Counted from the stretch's first letter, positions 1-9,992 are shown. The stretch: 64,000 nucleotides of DNA from Nitrospirales bacterium (GCA_021603905.1 BQIU01000008.1:24369-88368); one strand, 5' to 3'. Notes: generated by a model not told the origin, from the sequence alone. Numbers and translations are program-made.

Positions 1-79
1 CATTTTCTAATAACAGGATGATCCTCAATCCATGACGATCAAGAAAGAGATAAAGATGATTGCCCATCGTCTGTGTCAT

Positions 80-107
80 AAGAGAGACGACAGGACTCGT
101 CTCTCTT
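80..107. terminator. Hairpin, possible terminator
   Basis: An 11-bp perfect inverted repeat (AAGAGAGACGA / TCGTCTCTCTT) with a 6-nt loop is followed by TTATCATCTT. It could end a transcript entering from the left. The T-run is short, so termination is only inferred. Confidence 0.4.
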
Positions 108-273
108 TATCATCTTGACCTGATTGGAGATTGCCTAACAGACAGTGTTATGCTCAGCACCCTCTTGAGATTTTGTTGAACAGTCCTATTCTTGTTGATC
201 CTTTCCATACTTGTGCTTATGGAGTGGCTTCAAGTGCTGTTCGATTTCGCCGTTCCACCAACATCTTCCCAGT

Positions 274-285
274 CCCCCCCCCCCC
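274..285 (+). repeat. 12-base poly-C tract in a gene-free leader
   Basis: A run of twelve C residues lies about 180 bp upstream of the histidine kinase start. Homopolymers of this length can slip during replication. No convincing gene was seen in 1-466. Confidence 0.6.
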
Positions 286-466
286 TTCTCTTTCTTTTCC
301 TAGAGTCTCCCACTATTCATCAACAAGAGGTGTTTGGTGGTGGTCCTAACGAGTGTCAGCGAGCAGACCCTTTCTATGCTCAATTTGAGGCAGGGTCAAA
401 ATCTTGATACAGTTCTCCTCCCCCTAAACATGTGTATGCATTAGGCAAGACTATGAGGTGGGCACA

Positions 467-3400
467 ATGCAGACGATGGCTATCTCCCGAACGCCGTTTA
501 CACAAGAATTCCTGATTGGATTATCTGTGGTGTTGACGGCTGTATTTTTTTTGATGGACGTGATGTTTCCGCTCGGTGTCGCTGGAGGGGTTCTCTACGT
601 GACCGTCGTATTAGTGACCCTCTGGCTTCAGGGTTCACGCACGACTCTTGGCGCGGCCATGTTTTGCACGTGCCTGACAATCCTTGGCTATTTATTGTCG
701 CCAGATGGCGGAGAACATTGGGTCGTGATTGTGAATCGAAGTTTTGCGGTCTATGCCATTTGGGTGACCGCTATCTTGACGATCCAATATAAGAACAGCA
801 TGACTCACCTTATTGAAGAACGGTCTTTACTGAGGCAGGTCGTCGATATGATTCCGCAGTGTGTGTTTCTTCAGTCGGCGAATGGACAGATCTTATTTGC
901 CAATCAAGCGATGGCAGAAGTTTGCCGGACTACCGTTGAAAAAATGGTAATGAAGGATCCTCAAGCTGCGTGGACAAGTCCAGTTATCGGGATAACCGAC
1001 GAGAAGATGGACGAAGAAGTACTCAGAACATTCCAACGTCAATACATTCAGCATGAGTACGTATCGACCGTTGACCGGGGAATTCGTATCGTGGACTTCG
1101 TCAGGCAGCCTTGTCATGTTTCACAGGAACTCTGCGTGCTGACCGTTGGAATTGATCAGACTGATCAACAGGACATGAACGAGGATTTTCTGTTGACTCA
1201 ACAGGTCTTTGAGAGTTTTCCTGGCCAAATTGCATTGGTTGATACGCAGTACCGTTACCGACGAGTCAATCCTGCCTATGAACGAATGCATGGGGTCCCT
1301 CGCGAAGAAATCGAAGGCACAATGGTTCGAGACATGCTTGGTGAGGAGACCTTTCTCACCCTTGTGAGACCAAGGTTTGATGAAGCACTGTCGGGGGAGG
1401 AAGTGTCCTACGAATCATGGTTTACCTTTTCACGAGCCGGTAAGCGATATATGTCGGTGACGTATTCCCCTCTCTATTCCGAAGCGGGTGAGGTTCATGA
1501 AGTGCTTGTCCACTTGCGTGATATGACGGAGAAAAAGTATGCCGAACAGGAACTCCACAATGTGGAAAACCGATTCCAAAAATACTTTGAGTCTGGATTA
1601 GTCGGTATGGCCATCTCATCATTGGGAAATGACTGGGTGGAGGTCAATGATCGCTTATGCGACATGCTTGGGTTTACTCGTCAAGAATTAGAAGATAGAG
1701 ACTGGAAGGAGTTTACACATCCTGAGGACCTGGATCTTGACCAAAAAATGTTTGCGCAAATTTTGTCAGGAAGTATTGAATCTTATTCTTTTGAGAAACG
1801 GTTTATTCACAAGCGTGGCCATATTGTTCATACCAATCTCTATGTCAATAGTGTGTATAGTTCCGCAGGAACGGTCGAGTACATCATGTCGATGCTTGAA
1901 GATATCACCAAGCGGAAGGAAGCTGAGAACGCACTCAGAGCTAGTGAAATGACGCTCAAAAGTTTCTTCGAAAGTTCTCCTGTCATGATGGGGATTGTGG
2001 AGCTGATCGGTGACGATATTCTTCACATCTCCGATAGCGCAGCCACCGGAGAGTTTTTTGGTGTTGACCATAAAACGATGAAGGATCGTTTTGGGAGTGA
2101 GTTAGGGGTTTCAGCTGAGCATTTAAAGATGTGGGTGAATCGGTATCGTGAGTGTATGTGGTCTGGAGAGCCGGTTTCCTTCGAGTATTGGCATGGTCTT
2201 CCTGAGCGCAAGCATTGGTTATCCGTAAATGTGACGCAGATTGATTGGGGCGAGACTCTCTGCCCTCGGTTTGCCTATGTGATCCAAGACATGACGGATC
2301 GCAAACAAGCCGAGCAGTCTCTTCAGCAGAAGGCGCTGGTGTTTGACACGATATCCGATGGGGTCATACTGACAGGTTTAGATGGTCGGATTCTTGATTG
2401 GAACCAGGGGGCCACGGAGGTATTTGGCTATGATAAAGAGGAAATGCTCGGCCAGACTCCAGCCATGCTACATCATCCAGACGTTGCCGCTGCTTTGACG
2501 AATCAGATTATTGAGTCGGTCAAGCAAGAAAAGCTTTGGCGCGGAGAAATAAAGTTTATTAAAAAAGATGGGTCGCATGGTATTGCAGAAACCGTGGTCG
2601 TGCCGTTGTATGGGACCGATGGGGCAATGATTGCGGCGGTGGGTGCGAATCGAGACGTGACGGTTCGGAAACAGGCTGAACGCGAGTTAGAAGAGGCTCA
2701 TAGTGTGTTGAGCAGACAGAATACTCTGCTTCAACAAGAAGTTGAAGAAAGAAAAAAACTACAAGACGAACTTCGCCGATATACGGCTGGCCTTGAAGCG
2801 GAAATCACTCAACGCAGTGAACGTATTCAAGAGCTTGAACAACGGCGCATGCAGGTTGAAAAACTGGCATCACTTGCTCAGATTGCGGCAGGTGTGGCGC
2901 ATGAGATCAATAATCCTCTCGCATCTATCGGGCAAGCGATGCTCTTGGTGAGGCAGGCAGTCGACCCGGCGCATCCGCATTTTGAGTATATCGGACGAAT
3001 TGATGAATGTGTGCGCCGTATGGCGAGTATCGTTCGACATATGTATGATTTATACCGTCCCCAACAGTCGGAGTTGGTCGCACAGGATATCGTGCCTATT
3101 GTGATTACGGCTATCGATATTATGCTACCAGCTGGAGAGAAGTGTCATGTGTATCTGAGATCTCAGCTTCCACGTCACATGATTTCGGTTGCATGCGTCT
3201 CGACAGAGCTTGTACAAGTACTCTGTAATTTGATCCAAAATGCCTTGGATGCCTCAGCGCCTGAGCAAGTGGTGACGGTGAACATTGCAATGTGCGAAAA
3301 GTCGCTTGCCCTGTCCGTCTCTGACCAGGGATGCGGCATTCATCCTGACGTCGTGTGTCATATCTTTGATCCGTTTTTTACGACGAAGGGTAGTCAGGAA

Positions 3401-3532
3401 GGGCAAAGTCTGGGCTTTGGGTTAGGGTTGTCGGTTTCTCGGAGTTTGATTGAGTCGATGGGGGGAACATTAAATTGTACATCAAATGGAAAACAGGGAA
3501 GCATATTTACGGTGATGTTGCCGCTACAGTAA
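467..3532 (+). CDS. Membrane sensor histidine kinase with five PAS domains
   Basis: Likely a membrane sensor kinase that passes phosphate to the next gene's product. The N-terminus (to about residue 105) has several hydrophobic membrane segments, followed by about five PAS modules (roughly 120-750), a coiled coil, a HisKA dimerisation domain and a C-terminal ATPase domain. Visible kinase motifs are the H-box AAGVAHEINNPLASI (His near residue 812), N-box LIQNALDAS, G1 DQGCGI, F-box FDPFFTTK and G2 GFGLGLSVS. A GTG at 458 is in frame, but ATG 467 sits 6 bases after GAGGTG. No receiver domain is fused; the regulator follows 22 bases later. The PAS ligand is unknown. Confidence 0.93.
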   Translation: MQTMAISRTPFTQEFLIGLSVVLTAVFFLMDVMFPLGVAGGVLYVTVVLVTLWLQGSRTTLGAAMFCTCLTILGYLLSPDGGEHWVVIVNRSFAVYAIWVTAILTIQYKNSMTHLIEERSLLRQVVDMIPQCVFLQSANGQILFANQAMAEVCRTTVEKMVMKDPQAAWTSPVIGITDEKMDEEVLRTFQRQYIQHEYVSTVDRGIRIVDFVRQPCHVSQELCVLTVGIDQTDQQDMNEDFLLTQQVFESFPGQIALVDTQYRYRRVNPAYERMHGVPREEIEGTMVRDMLGEETFLTLVRPRFDEALSGEEVSYESWFTFSRAGKRYMSVTYSPLYSEAGEVHEVLVHLRDMTEKKYAEQELHNVENRFQKYFESGLVGMAISSLGNDWVEVNDRLCDMLGFTRQELEDRDWKEFTHPEDLDLDQKMFAQILSGSIESYSFEKRFIHKRGHIVHTNLYVNSVYSSAGTVEYIMSMLEDITKRKEAENALRASEMTLKSFFESSPVMMGIVELIGDDILHISDSAATGEFFGVDHKTMKDRFGSELGVSAEHLKMWVNRYRECMWSGEPVSFEYWHGLPERKHWLSVNVTQIDWGETLCPRFAYVIQDMTDRKQAEQSLQQKALVFDTISDGVILTGLDGRILDWNQGATEVFGYDKEEMLGQTPAMLHHPDVAAALTNQIIESVKQEKLWRGEIKFIKKDGSHGIAETVVVPLYGTDGAMIAAVGANRDVTVRKQAERELEEAHSVLSRQNTLLQQEVEERKKLQDELRRYTAGLEAEITQRSERIQELEQRRMQVEKLASLAQIAAGVAHEINNPLASIGQAMLLVRQAVDPAHPHFEYIGRIDECVRRMASIVRHMYDLYRPQQSELVAQDIVPIVITAIDIMLPAGEKCHVYLRSQLPRHMISVACVSTELVQVLCNLIQNALDASAPEQVVTVNIAMCEKSLALSVSDQGCGIHPDVVCHIFDPFFTTKGSQEGQSLGFGLGLSVSRSLIESMGGTLNCTSNGKQGSIFTVMLPLQ

Positions 3533-3554
3533 GAAGGGCTAAGGAGGATTCTTG

Positions 3555-4316
3555 ATGAAATCGGAAGGGACGATCCTATTGGCAGATGATGAAGAGACGT
3601 TTGCGAAGGCGACGCAGACGCTTCTCCTGGATGAAGGGTTTTTATGCCATACCGTAGGAGATGTTCGAGAGCTCTCGTCGGCTTTAGAGAACAAGAGTTA
3701 TGACCTTCTGATCACAGATCTGAAGATGCCTGGAAATCACGTGATGGAGATGGTAGATGAAATTCAGACTCGCTCAAAGATTCTACCCGTGATAGTGGTG
3801 ACAGGCTATCCCTCTCTTGCTTCAGCCGTTGACTCCGTTCGGTTAAACGTTCTTGAATATATCGTGAAGCCGGTGGACTATCCGCACCTACTCCAATCTG
3901 TTCGAAAAGGTGTTCAGTTCAAACGTCAATTACAAACAGTTCATTCTGTGCGTACCTTGGCTCGGGAACGATTGGATCAATTGGAAGATATTGAGACCGC
4001 GCTTCTGACATTTGGGAATATTGGCGAAGAACAATCAACAACAGGTACCGTTTCTAAACGGCCCTCCCTCCCGAGCCTGCAAGATCAGCTTCAAGAGCTT
4101 GTAGAACATTTAAGATCTCAATCTTTGCCAGGGCAGGATTCTCAAGCCAAAGCTTCTCAAGCGACAATCACTTCAGGCTATTTTCAACTACGCGAAGGTA
4201 TTTACGAAACGATCCAAGTGTTGCAATTGACCAAAGGGAGTTTTCGATCCAAAGAACTTGCGAATCTTCGTCTTAAACTACAGGATCTCCTGAAGACGAC
4301 AGACCCGAATCCGTAA
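3555..4316 (+). CDS. Response regulator with N-terminal receiver and helical C-terminal region
   Basis: The first 120 residues form a CheY-like receiver: acidic pair in LLADDEE, phospho-acceptor Asp near residue 55 in LLITDLKMPG, Thr in VVTGYPS and Lys in YIVKPVD. The remaining 130 residues are predicted helical or coiled-coil and show no DNA-binding, GGDEF or AAA+ motif I recognise. Output may therefore be through protein contact. ATG 3555 follows AAGGAGG by 7 bases; an upstream TTG is less likely. The gene almost certainly forms an operon with the kinase and is its cognate partner by position. Confidence 0.9.
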   Translation: MKSEGTILLADDEETFAKATQTLLLDEGFLCHTVGDVRELSSALENKSYDLLITDLKMPGNHVMEMVDEIQTRSKILPVIVVTGYPSLASAVDSVRLNVLEYIVKPVDYPHLLQSVRKGVQFKRQLQTVHSVRTLARERLDQLEDIETALLTFGNIGEEQSTTGTVSKRPSLPSLQDQLQELVEHLRSQSLPGQDSQAKASQATITSGYFQLREGIYETIQVLQLTKGSFRSKELANLRLKLQDLLKTTDPNP

Positions 4317-4500
4317 AAGAAATGAAATTTGTTCCTGCCAAACAACTCATACCTTTTGGGTGTGTTCGTCCGTTGTACCTGGTCTTATTTTGTGACGTTG
4401 ACGCAACCTATCCAAATCTCAAAATTAGAGTTCATTTTTTAGCCTGGATTACTTTGATTGTGACAGTAACAGTAGGAAGAGCATTGATCAGCCCCAAACG

Positions 4501-4812
4501 CTATTGTGGTGTGATGCCTGGAATAATGTCCGTGATTTTCAGGAAGTCTAATGTTTGTTTCACCGACCCTTCGATCACACAGAGCCGTAAGTCTTTTGGA
4601 GGGTGCTGGCACTTTTGGTGAGCGACGATCAGAAGTCCAACGGCTGTGCTATCGATAAAAGAGACTTTCTGTAAGTCGATCACAATTTCTTCTGTGTTCG
4701 CTTCTTGAGCCAGCTGGAACGCCGTTAAAAACTCTTCTCGCCTTCGCGAGTCAAGTCGGCCCCAAAGAGTGATGATCGTACGTTTATTTTCGGTAGTGAG
4801 GGTATATTCCAC
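4501..4812 (-). CDS. STAS-domain protein (anti-sigma factor antagonist type)
   Basis: A 103-residue single STAS domain. The pattern IVIDLQKVSFIDSTAVGLL matches the SpoIIAA/RsbV phosphorylation loop, with the conserved Ser in DSTAVG. Such proteins bind or release anti-sigma or switch kinases depending on Ser phosphorylation. No partner kinase of the RsbW type is adjacent. It is convergent with the upstream response regulator, separated by 184 bp without a clear terminator. Confidence 0.88.
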   Translation of the reverse strand: MEYTLTTENKRTIITLWGRLDSRRREEFLTAFQLAQEANTEEIVIDLQKVSFIDSTAVGLLIVAHQKCQHPPKDLRLCVIEGSVKQTLDFLKITDIIPGITPQ

Positions 4813-5074
4813 GCAGCATCACCAGTGAACACTCGGTGGGGCAGGTCTCTTGTACTTCCGTCCACCAGTGATGAGTCGATTCGTCTCTCAAGTACTTTTC
4901 GGTTGCATGTGTTGCTTCCTGAAGAACCTAGAGATCAGCCCCTGTATAAAAACCTTTTTTCGACCATCTTGTCAAGTAGTTCGAGTACGCTCAACTCTTT
5001 TGGTCCGGGGTTATCTCGTCGTTGGCGTTGTGCCGCCTTCGCGCTGTTCGTGTGATTTAGTCCATCTTTCCTGT
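4813..5074. other. Gene-free spacer
   Basis: No supported gene was seen. Open frames here lack ribosome-binding sites and recognisable sequence. It probably holds the promoter of the STAS gene. Confidence 0.4.
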
Positions 5075-5436
5075 TAAAGCCGTTTCAGTTATACCGAAAC
5101 GATAACGCGCCAACTTGTATAATTTTGATATCCAATACGTGATATCAAACGTCAATTATTGTCAGTACATTTAAGTGGGTATACCCTTTCGATGTTTGAT
5201 GTGAGTCATGACGCTGGCTTGGCGACCTCAAGTCGACATCTCAGGGGTAGAACCGCGTTGAACGTCGGCTGCCTATTAGGGTTGCGCAGAGTTACGCAAC
5301 AATCGTCGACAAGGCGACTTCGATTGACACTTCAAAGGGAGAAAAGAGTTCAACGTAGACTGCCTTTCAGCGATACCCGGGACATGCAACGATCGTAACC
5401 TAGGTCTCTAACTGGAGGTTAATTGGATTTGCTATA
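5075..5436 (+). repeat. Long dispersed repeat (MITE-related), copy 1
   Basis: The left end (AAGCCGTTTCAGTTATACCG) and right end (GGATTTGCTATA) are degenerate forms of the termini of the elements at 38687-39333 and 63604-63865. The interior also matches the 38.7-kb copy, e.g. CCAACTTGTATAATTTTGATATCCAATACGTGA. It lacks the nested 95-bp insert that the other two long copies carry. It contains an open frame whose codons 5174-5308 are conserved in the 38.7-kb copy. Confidence 0.8.
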
Positions 5437-5517
5437 AATATCTTTAATTTTCTTCTCAATTTTCCGACAAGAAAGAGTGGGATTGTTTTGAGTCACATGA
5501 TTCAAAGGAGCGAATCT

Positions 5518-5853
5518 ATGATTCCGAAAATATCGAATGATCCGATGTATCAATTGCTTCGTGAAGGTAAGGTGAAAGACTTTAATGATCGGAGGGCGCT
5601 CGGAGAAAACGTGGATTTGACAAACTGCGACTTTCGAAACGTTGATCTGCGTGGATTGGATGCCAAGGGACTCAATTTATGCGGTTCCTATTTTCGACAG
5701 GCAGACCTTCGCGGCATCGATTTTTCTCAATCGCAGTTGGAGGGTGCCAGCATTAACGGTGCGCATATTTCTGGAGCATATTTTCCCAAAGAAATTAGTC
5801 CGGACGAGCTTCTTCTCTCCTTTCAACACGGGACTAGGATGCGGTACTTGTAG
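5518..5853 (+). CDS. Pentapeptide-repeat protein
   Basis: A 111-residue protein whose middle reads as consecutive A(D/N)LXX-type pentapeptides (VDLTN CDFRN VDLRG LDAKG LNLCG, then ADLRG IDFSQ SQLEG). These should fold as a short right-handed quadrilateral beta-helix. The N-terminus (KISNDPMYQLLREGKVKDFN) is a capping region. ATG 5518 follows AAAGGAG by 7 bases and is preferred over TTG 5488. No signal peptide, so cytosolic. Function is not predictable from the repeats alone. Confidence 0.85.
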   Translation: MIPKISNDPMYQLLREGKVKDFNDRRALGENVDLTNCDFRNVDLRGLDAKGLNLCGSYFRQADLRGIDFSQSQLEGASINGAHISGAYFPKEISPDELLLSFQHGTRMRYL

Positions 5854-6111
5854 GCGCAACCCTTCGGTATTGTTGACCATGCCTTTATCGTTGAGTCTGG
5901 TCTGAAGTGTCATGTGTGAAACGTGAATGCTCCTGACTAATTCCTCCCGCCTTCTTGATTGACACGATTTACTTCTCAACTTACACTCCATTTCCAGCAC
6001 AAAGCTCCAAGGGTCGTATGCCTCGTTTTTTTCGAGTCTGACGTAATATGGTATTTTTCCTAGAGGCGACAGGCAATATCATTTTTCCGGAAAGGCGTCG
6101 GTTACGTGATC

Positions 6112-6990
6112 ATGACTCATCCACACAACATTATTGCGATTGTTTACGATTTTGACCACACGCTGAGCCCACACTATATGCAGGATCACACTATTCTGCG
6201 ACATGCCGGGATTGATCCAAAGGAGTTCTGGCCGAGTTGCACGACGTTGATTCATGAAAAGGGCTATGATCAAGAGTTGGCGTATATGAAGCGATTGCTT
6301 GAGCATAAAGCCATTCGTGCACTGTCGAACCAGGACTTGAAGAGCATGGGAGCCGATCTCACCTTTTTCCCAGGGGTGCCGGACTGCTTTGAAGAACTGA
6401 ATGCCCTGTTTACTCCACAAGAATATGAGGAGCTTGGGATTCGATTAGAGCACTATGTGGTGAGTTCAGGGCTCAAGGCCATTCTTGATGGGAGTCACAT
6501 CGCGCAATATGTGAAGGCAATTTTCGGTTGTGAGTTTGATGAAGATGATGGACATATCAGTTTTCCAAAGCGGACGATTAGCCATACACAGAAGACACAA
6601 TTTCTGTTTCGTGTGAATAAGGGTCTATTAGATTTGGATCAAGACGTGAACGATCATATGCCTGAAGAGATGCGGCGTGTGCCGTTTCGTCATATGATTT
6701 ACGTCGGGGATGGGCCAACGGATGTTCCCTGTTTTACACTCATGAAGAAAAACGGGGGTTTTGCGGTGGCCGTCTATAATGCGGAAGATGATTCTCGACG
6801 TTCATTTGAAAAATGTTATCAATTGGCGCATCATGCTGAGCGCGTGCATTTTATGGCTCCGGCGGATTATCGGGCAGGGAGTCATTTGCGGTTGATTTTA
6901 GAACAGCATGTCAAAGAAATTGCGAACGGGGTAATAGAAGAACGGAGGCAAGGCGTAGAAAAAGCCCGTGTCGCTGCACCAACACCGTAA
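6112..6990 (+). CDS. HAD-superfamily phosphatase
   Basis: Haloacid dehalogenase-fold hydrolase of about 292 residues. Motif I is YDFDHTLSP near the N-terminus (nucleophile Asp and acid/base Asp). Motif II Ser is in VVSSG, and motif IV is YVGDGPTDVPCF. A substantial cap lies between motifs I and II. The substrate is unknown; the overall form resembles phosphoserine-phosphatase-like HADs. In-frame GTG 6106 has better spacing from AAAGG, so the start is uncertain by two codons. It stands alone between a 260-bp leader and a secreted protein gene. Confidence 0.87.
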   Translation: MTHPHNIIAIVYDFDHTLSPHYMQDHTILRHAGIDPKEFWPSCTTLIHEKGYDQELAYMKRLLEHKAIRALSNQDLKSMGADLTFFPGVPDCFEELNALFTPQEYEELGIRLEHYVVSSGLKAILDGSHIAQYVKAIFGCEFDEDDGHISFPKRTISHTQKTQFLFRVNKGLLDLDQDVNDHMPEEMRRVPFRHMIYVGDGPTDVPCFTLMKKNGGFAVAVYNAEDDSRRSFEKCYQLAHHAERVHFMAPADYRAGSHLRLILEQHVKEIANGVIEERRQGVEKARVAAPTP

Positions 6991-7003
6991 TGACATATCC
7001 TCG

Positions 7004-7037
7004 TTCTCGCGATAAATCCGTAAAATTTTCGTGAGAA
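7004..7037. other. Imperfect hairpin after the HAD gene
   Basis: TTCTCGCGA and TCGTGAGAA pair at 8 of 9 positions around a 16-base loop. There is no U-tract, so a terminator role is doubtful. It may instead be an operator or mRNA structure. Confidence 0.3.
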
Positions 7038-7151
7038 ATCTGTAAGGCGAGTGCTGTCCTCGTATTACAGAAGATTTTTGATGTAATATATGAATAGCAA
7101 GAAGTCATATTTCAGACCTTCTCTTCCACATATGAAGGTCGGGAGGTGCCT

Positions 7152-7784
7152 ATGAAGTTATCGTACACTAATCACATATATCACAAACGTCAGCATGGAC
7201 TTTTGATAGCAGGATCCATGCTATGTGCTGTAGTTCTTGTTCTGATGGTAAGCAAGAGTGCGTTAGCCGAAGATCCGTTCGGGCCAGCAACCCCGCCTCC
7301 TCAAGACTTCACGCAAAATTCTTACGATATGGCATTTGATCAAAAGAATTGGAAGCGGCCACAAGGCGTGTTTTCCTGGATCACGATGGCGCGTGGCTAC
7401 CAAACTCCGTGGGATTCACACGGTCGGCCAGGCTGGCTGACCGATGATGCGTATGTCGAACCTGTTGATCCTGGGGTCTCAACGTTTACTCCGGACACCC
7501 AGGAAATTTTTATCGTATTCGAGGGGCAACCGCTTGATGCGCCTGGACAGTTTGCTGCCGCATGGCATCCAATTGTCGACGGGAAGCCTGTTGGCGAAGA
7601 ACCGTTAGGCAAAGATGTCATTGAGTTAGAAATGAATCAACGGTATGGGTATTTCATCATTTCGCCCTCAGACGAGAGGTGGAAGCCGGGTCAATATCTC
7701 GTCACGATTTATTATGGAAGTCCTGGGCAAGCGTTGCATGCCACGAATATTATTGGGACGATGACGTTCACCATTAGCCTGTAG
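7152..7784 (+). CDS. Secreted protein of unknown function
   Basis: A 210-residue protein with a clear signal peptide: basic start, hydrophobic stretch LLIAGSMLCAVVLVLMV and a probable cleavage after SALA. The mature part is rich in Pro, Trp and Gly and ends in a beta-strand-rich region (FIIFEGQ-like, YLVTIYYGSPG, GTMTFTISL), as in an extracytoplasmic sandwich fold. I do not recognise the family. ATG 7152 follows GGGAGGTG; GTG 7146 is less likely. Transcribed alone. Confidence 0.7.
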   Translation: MKLSYTNHIYHKRQHGLLIAGSMLCAVVLVLMVSKSALAEDPFGPATPPPQDFTQNSYDMAFDQKNWKRPQGVFSWITMARGYQTPWDSHGRPGWLTDDAYVEPVDPGVSTFTPDTQEIFIVFEGQPLDAPGQFAAAWHPIVDGKPVGEEPLGKDVIELEMNQRYGYFIISPSDERWKPGQYLVTIYYGSPGQALHATNIIGTMTFTISL

Positions 7785-7823
7785 TGCGGTAAGAGTCTTT
7801 TGGACATGCATTCTGTGTTGGGC

Positions 7824-9473
7824 CTAGGTTCTGGGTCGTCCTTTTTTAAACCCATGTTCGACCCAACGCTCAAGGAGACGCAAGCGTTTCTTGAGTTGAC
7901 TGACGGTGGCCTGATTAATCGCAGTCCCGGTTGCGTCTTTCAATGCCGCATTGACTTGCCAATGGTTAAGGCGATCTTGCCTGCTTAGCTGAGACACGAG
8001 TTGTTTGTGTTGGTCTCGAAGTTGGCTCTTTTGCTCGAAGAGGGACAGTTCAGGTTCTGGAGTTGCGAGCGTAGCCGGTTCTTCTGGAAGTATCTCAGTG
8101 GGAGGAGGCTGTGGCCGAAAGAAATTCTGCTGAGACTCAGGAACTTCAGGATGGGTGAGGAAAAAGCTCCCTCCAATCCACTCATCCGCGTGTGCGATTC
8201 CCCCTAAGGGGGCAAAATCATCTTCCTGCTTTACCTGTCGATCCGTAGGAGCGAGCGGCAGATCAACCAGTGACGATTGTTCTTTTAATGCATGGCTGCG
8301 TTCTTTGGTAATCTGTTTCGCATAGTGCACAATCGTCGGATCTTGTGAAATGTAGAGGTACGACTTCCCATCCCGCCCTCCGTCTTCGTTCACTCGGACA
8401 AATCGTCCAACAACCTGGCGAAAATACATTTCCGTCAATACATTGGTCGCATAGACTCCAACCCGCAACCGAGGAATATCCACACCTTCACTGACCATAT
8501 TGACGGCGACCAACCATCGTTGCCGACCTTGTGCAAATCGTTGGATTGTTCGATTCGCTGCCGGGTCGTCCGAAACGGCGACCTGAGCTCGCTCTCCTGT
8601 TAAGCGTTGAACCAGGGAGGCGATATCACGGGCATGATTTTGAGTCATGGCCACAATGAGCCCTCCGGCATGGTCATGACCTGCTGTGCGGACGGAGGAG
8701 AGACGTTCGTTGGCATCCTGAATGACTTCTCCCAGCCAACTGTCCTGGAGTAATGCGGTTCGGAGCCGTTCTCGACGCCAGGGTTTTTTGACTCCATCTC
8801 TGAACGTCGCATGTACCGTTTCGCCGCGGGAAGTCCAAGCCAGTTCTCCCTCATACGACGGAAAAATCACGGGCCGGCAGACACTATCCCGAAGGGCTTC
8901 AGGGTAGCCATATTGAAAGTCGGCGATACTGCGGCGTTCCTTGTCGTAACGGACGTACGGGATCGGGCTATCGTCAGTGCGGAAGGGTGTGCCTGAGAGT
9001 AAGAGGCGTTGAACGGCCGAGTCAAAGGCGACTTGTAGGGCATCCCCCCATTCCTTTCCTTCTCCGGCATGGTGAATTTCATCAAAAATCACCAACGTTT
9101 TCGTTCGAAGGGATTGAGTGCGATAGCGTTGAGGTTCGAGGCAGACCTGTTGATAGGTTGTGGCTAACCCATGAAAGTCAGTCGCTTCCCGTTCCTGTTG
9201 ATTTGACGACGTCGGATCAAGCTGAAGACCTTCCAAGTGGGCGGCCCTAGCCCATTGTTCACGTAGATGAGTCGTCGGACAGACGACCACCACTCGGTTC
9301 GCTCTTCCACTCGCGAGACCGTCATGCGCGACGCGTAAGGCTAATCGCGTTTTTCCTGCACCTGGGGTGGCGACGGCTAAAAAGTTCGCTGTGGGATGAG
9401 AGGAGATTAATTGAAAGGCCTCTTCCTGCCAGGGGCGCAACGGGGATGTCCAAGGGCGTAAGGGTTTCGGCAT
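7824..9473 (-). CDS. SF2 DEAD/DEAH-type helicase
   Basis: A 549-residue superfamily 2 helicase. Motif I is VATPGAGKTRLA, motif II FDEIHHAG, motif III LLSGTPFR, and the C-terminal motifs V-VI are NMVSEGVDIPRL and QVVGRFVRV. The C-terminal 140 residues are low-complexity then coiled coil (FEQKSQLRDQHKQLVSQLSR). It resembles the helicase half of type III/ResIII enzymes but has no nuclease or methylase domain or neighbour. Similar stand-alone helicases occur in phage-related and defence loci, which fits the genes upstream. Substrate and role are inferred only. Confidence 0.88.
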   Translation of the reverse strand: MPKPLRPWTSPLRPWQEEAFQLISSHPTANFLAVATPGAGKTRLALRVAHDGLASGRANRVVVVCPTTHLREQWARAAHLEGLQLDPTSSNQQEREATDFHGLATTYQQVCLEPQRYRTQSLRTKTLVIFDEIHHAGEGKEWGDALQVAFDSAVQRLLLSGTPFRTDDSPIPYVRYDKERRSIADFQYGYPEALRDSVCRPVIFPSYEGELAWTSRGETVHATFRDGVKKPWRRERLRTALLQDSWLGEVIQDANERLSSVRTAGHDHAGGLIVAMTQNHARDIASLVQRLTGERAQVAVSDDPAANRTIQRFAQGRQRWLVAVNMVSEGVDIPRLRVGVYATNVLTEMYFRQVVGRFVRVNEDGGRDGKSYLYISQDPTIVHYAKQITKERSHALKEQSSLVDLPLAPTDRQVKQEDDFAPLGGIAHADEWIGGSFFLTHPEVPESQQNFFRPQPPPTEILPEEPATLATPEPELSLFEQKSQLRDQHKQLVSQLSRQDRLNHWQVNAALKDATGTAINQATVSQLKKRLRLLERWVEHGFKKGRPRT

Positions 9474-9788
9474 TGAAAGCGTTAAGTTCCGAGTCTCTCA
9501 ATTAGTGGTCAACAAAAAGGCGATACGATAAGGATTTTATGTCGTGAACGCAACCGGCGATGGTGGTTGAAATCAAGTATGAATGTTGGAGGCCTTCGTC
9601 GGTTGGGTTTATTCGTTCTTGGATGTCGTTGTATCGTCGTTCATAGGTGTAATGAATGAGCAGTCTTGGTTAATTTTAGGGTCAGTAAAACAAGAGGATG
9701 GGTACCTTAGCTTCCTAATCAATTTCAATGTCGCATCTGCATTAGCTTTCGTGAACAATCTGATTGCTCATGCTGATCAATAACCTTA
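9474..9788. other. Gene-poor spacer upstream of the helicase
   Basis: A 66-codon frame at 9583-9783 lacks a good ribosome site and recognisable sequence. I looked for a PIN-domain (VapC) gene downstream of the antitoxin in the minus-strand sequence and found none. Confidence 0.4.
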
Positions 9789-9992
9789 TCACGTATTTCT
9801 GTCTCGTCGAATGATCGAGACAGCTTCTCGTGGAGTCTTGAGCCCTAATTGCCGAACTTGCGACAATATTTGTGATGGTGTGAGTCGTGCAGGATCCTCT
9901 CCTTGCAGGGAACGGTGATGTTTCGCAGCTCGTTGACGAAGACGTAATATTAAGCGGTCAGGCACGTTTTTGAGAGATATGTTCGTCGGCAT
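9789..9992 (-). CDS. FitA/VapB-type ribbon-helix-helix antitoxin, toxin missing
   Basis: A 67-residue protein opening MPTNISLKNVPDRLILRLRQ, which matches the beta-strand and first helix of FitA/VapB ribbon-helix-helix antitoxins (the strand pairs to bind operator DNA). The tail GLKTPREAVSIIRRDRN resembles the toxin-binding end of VapB. No vapC follows, so it is an orphan. It may be a relic, a stand-alone repressor, or protective against an incoming VapC. Confidence 0.75.
   Translation of the reverse strand: MPTNISLKNVPDRLILRLRQRAAKHHRSLQGEDPARLTPSQILSQVRQLGLKTPREAVSIIRRDRNT

Noticed and set aside
9583..9783. 66-codon frame next to the antitoxin, possible toxin
   Set aside because: No PIN or RelE features, wrong strand for an operon and no ribosome-binding site.
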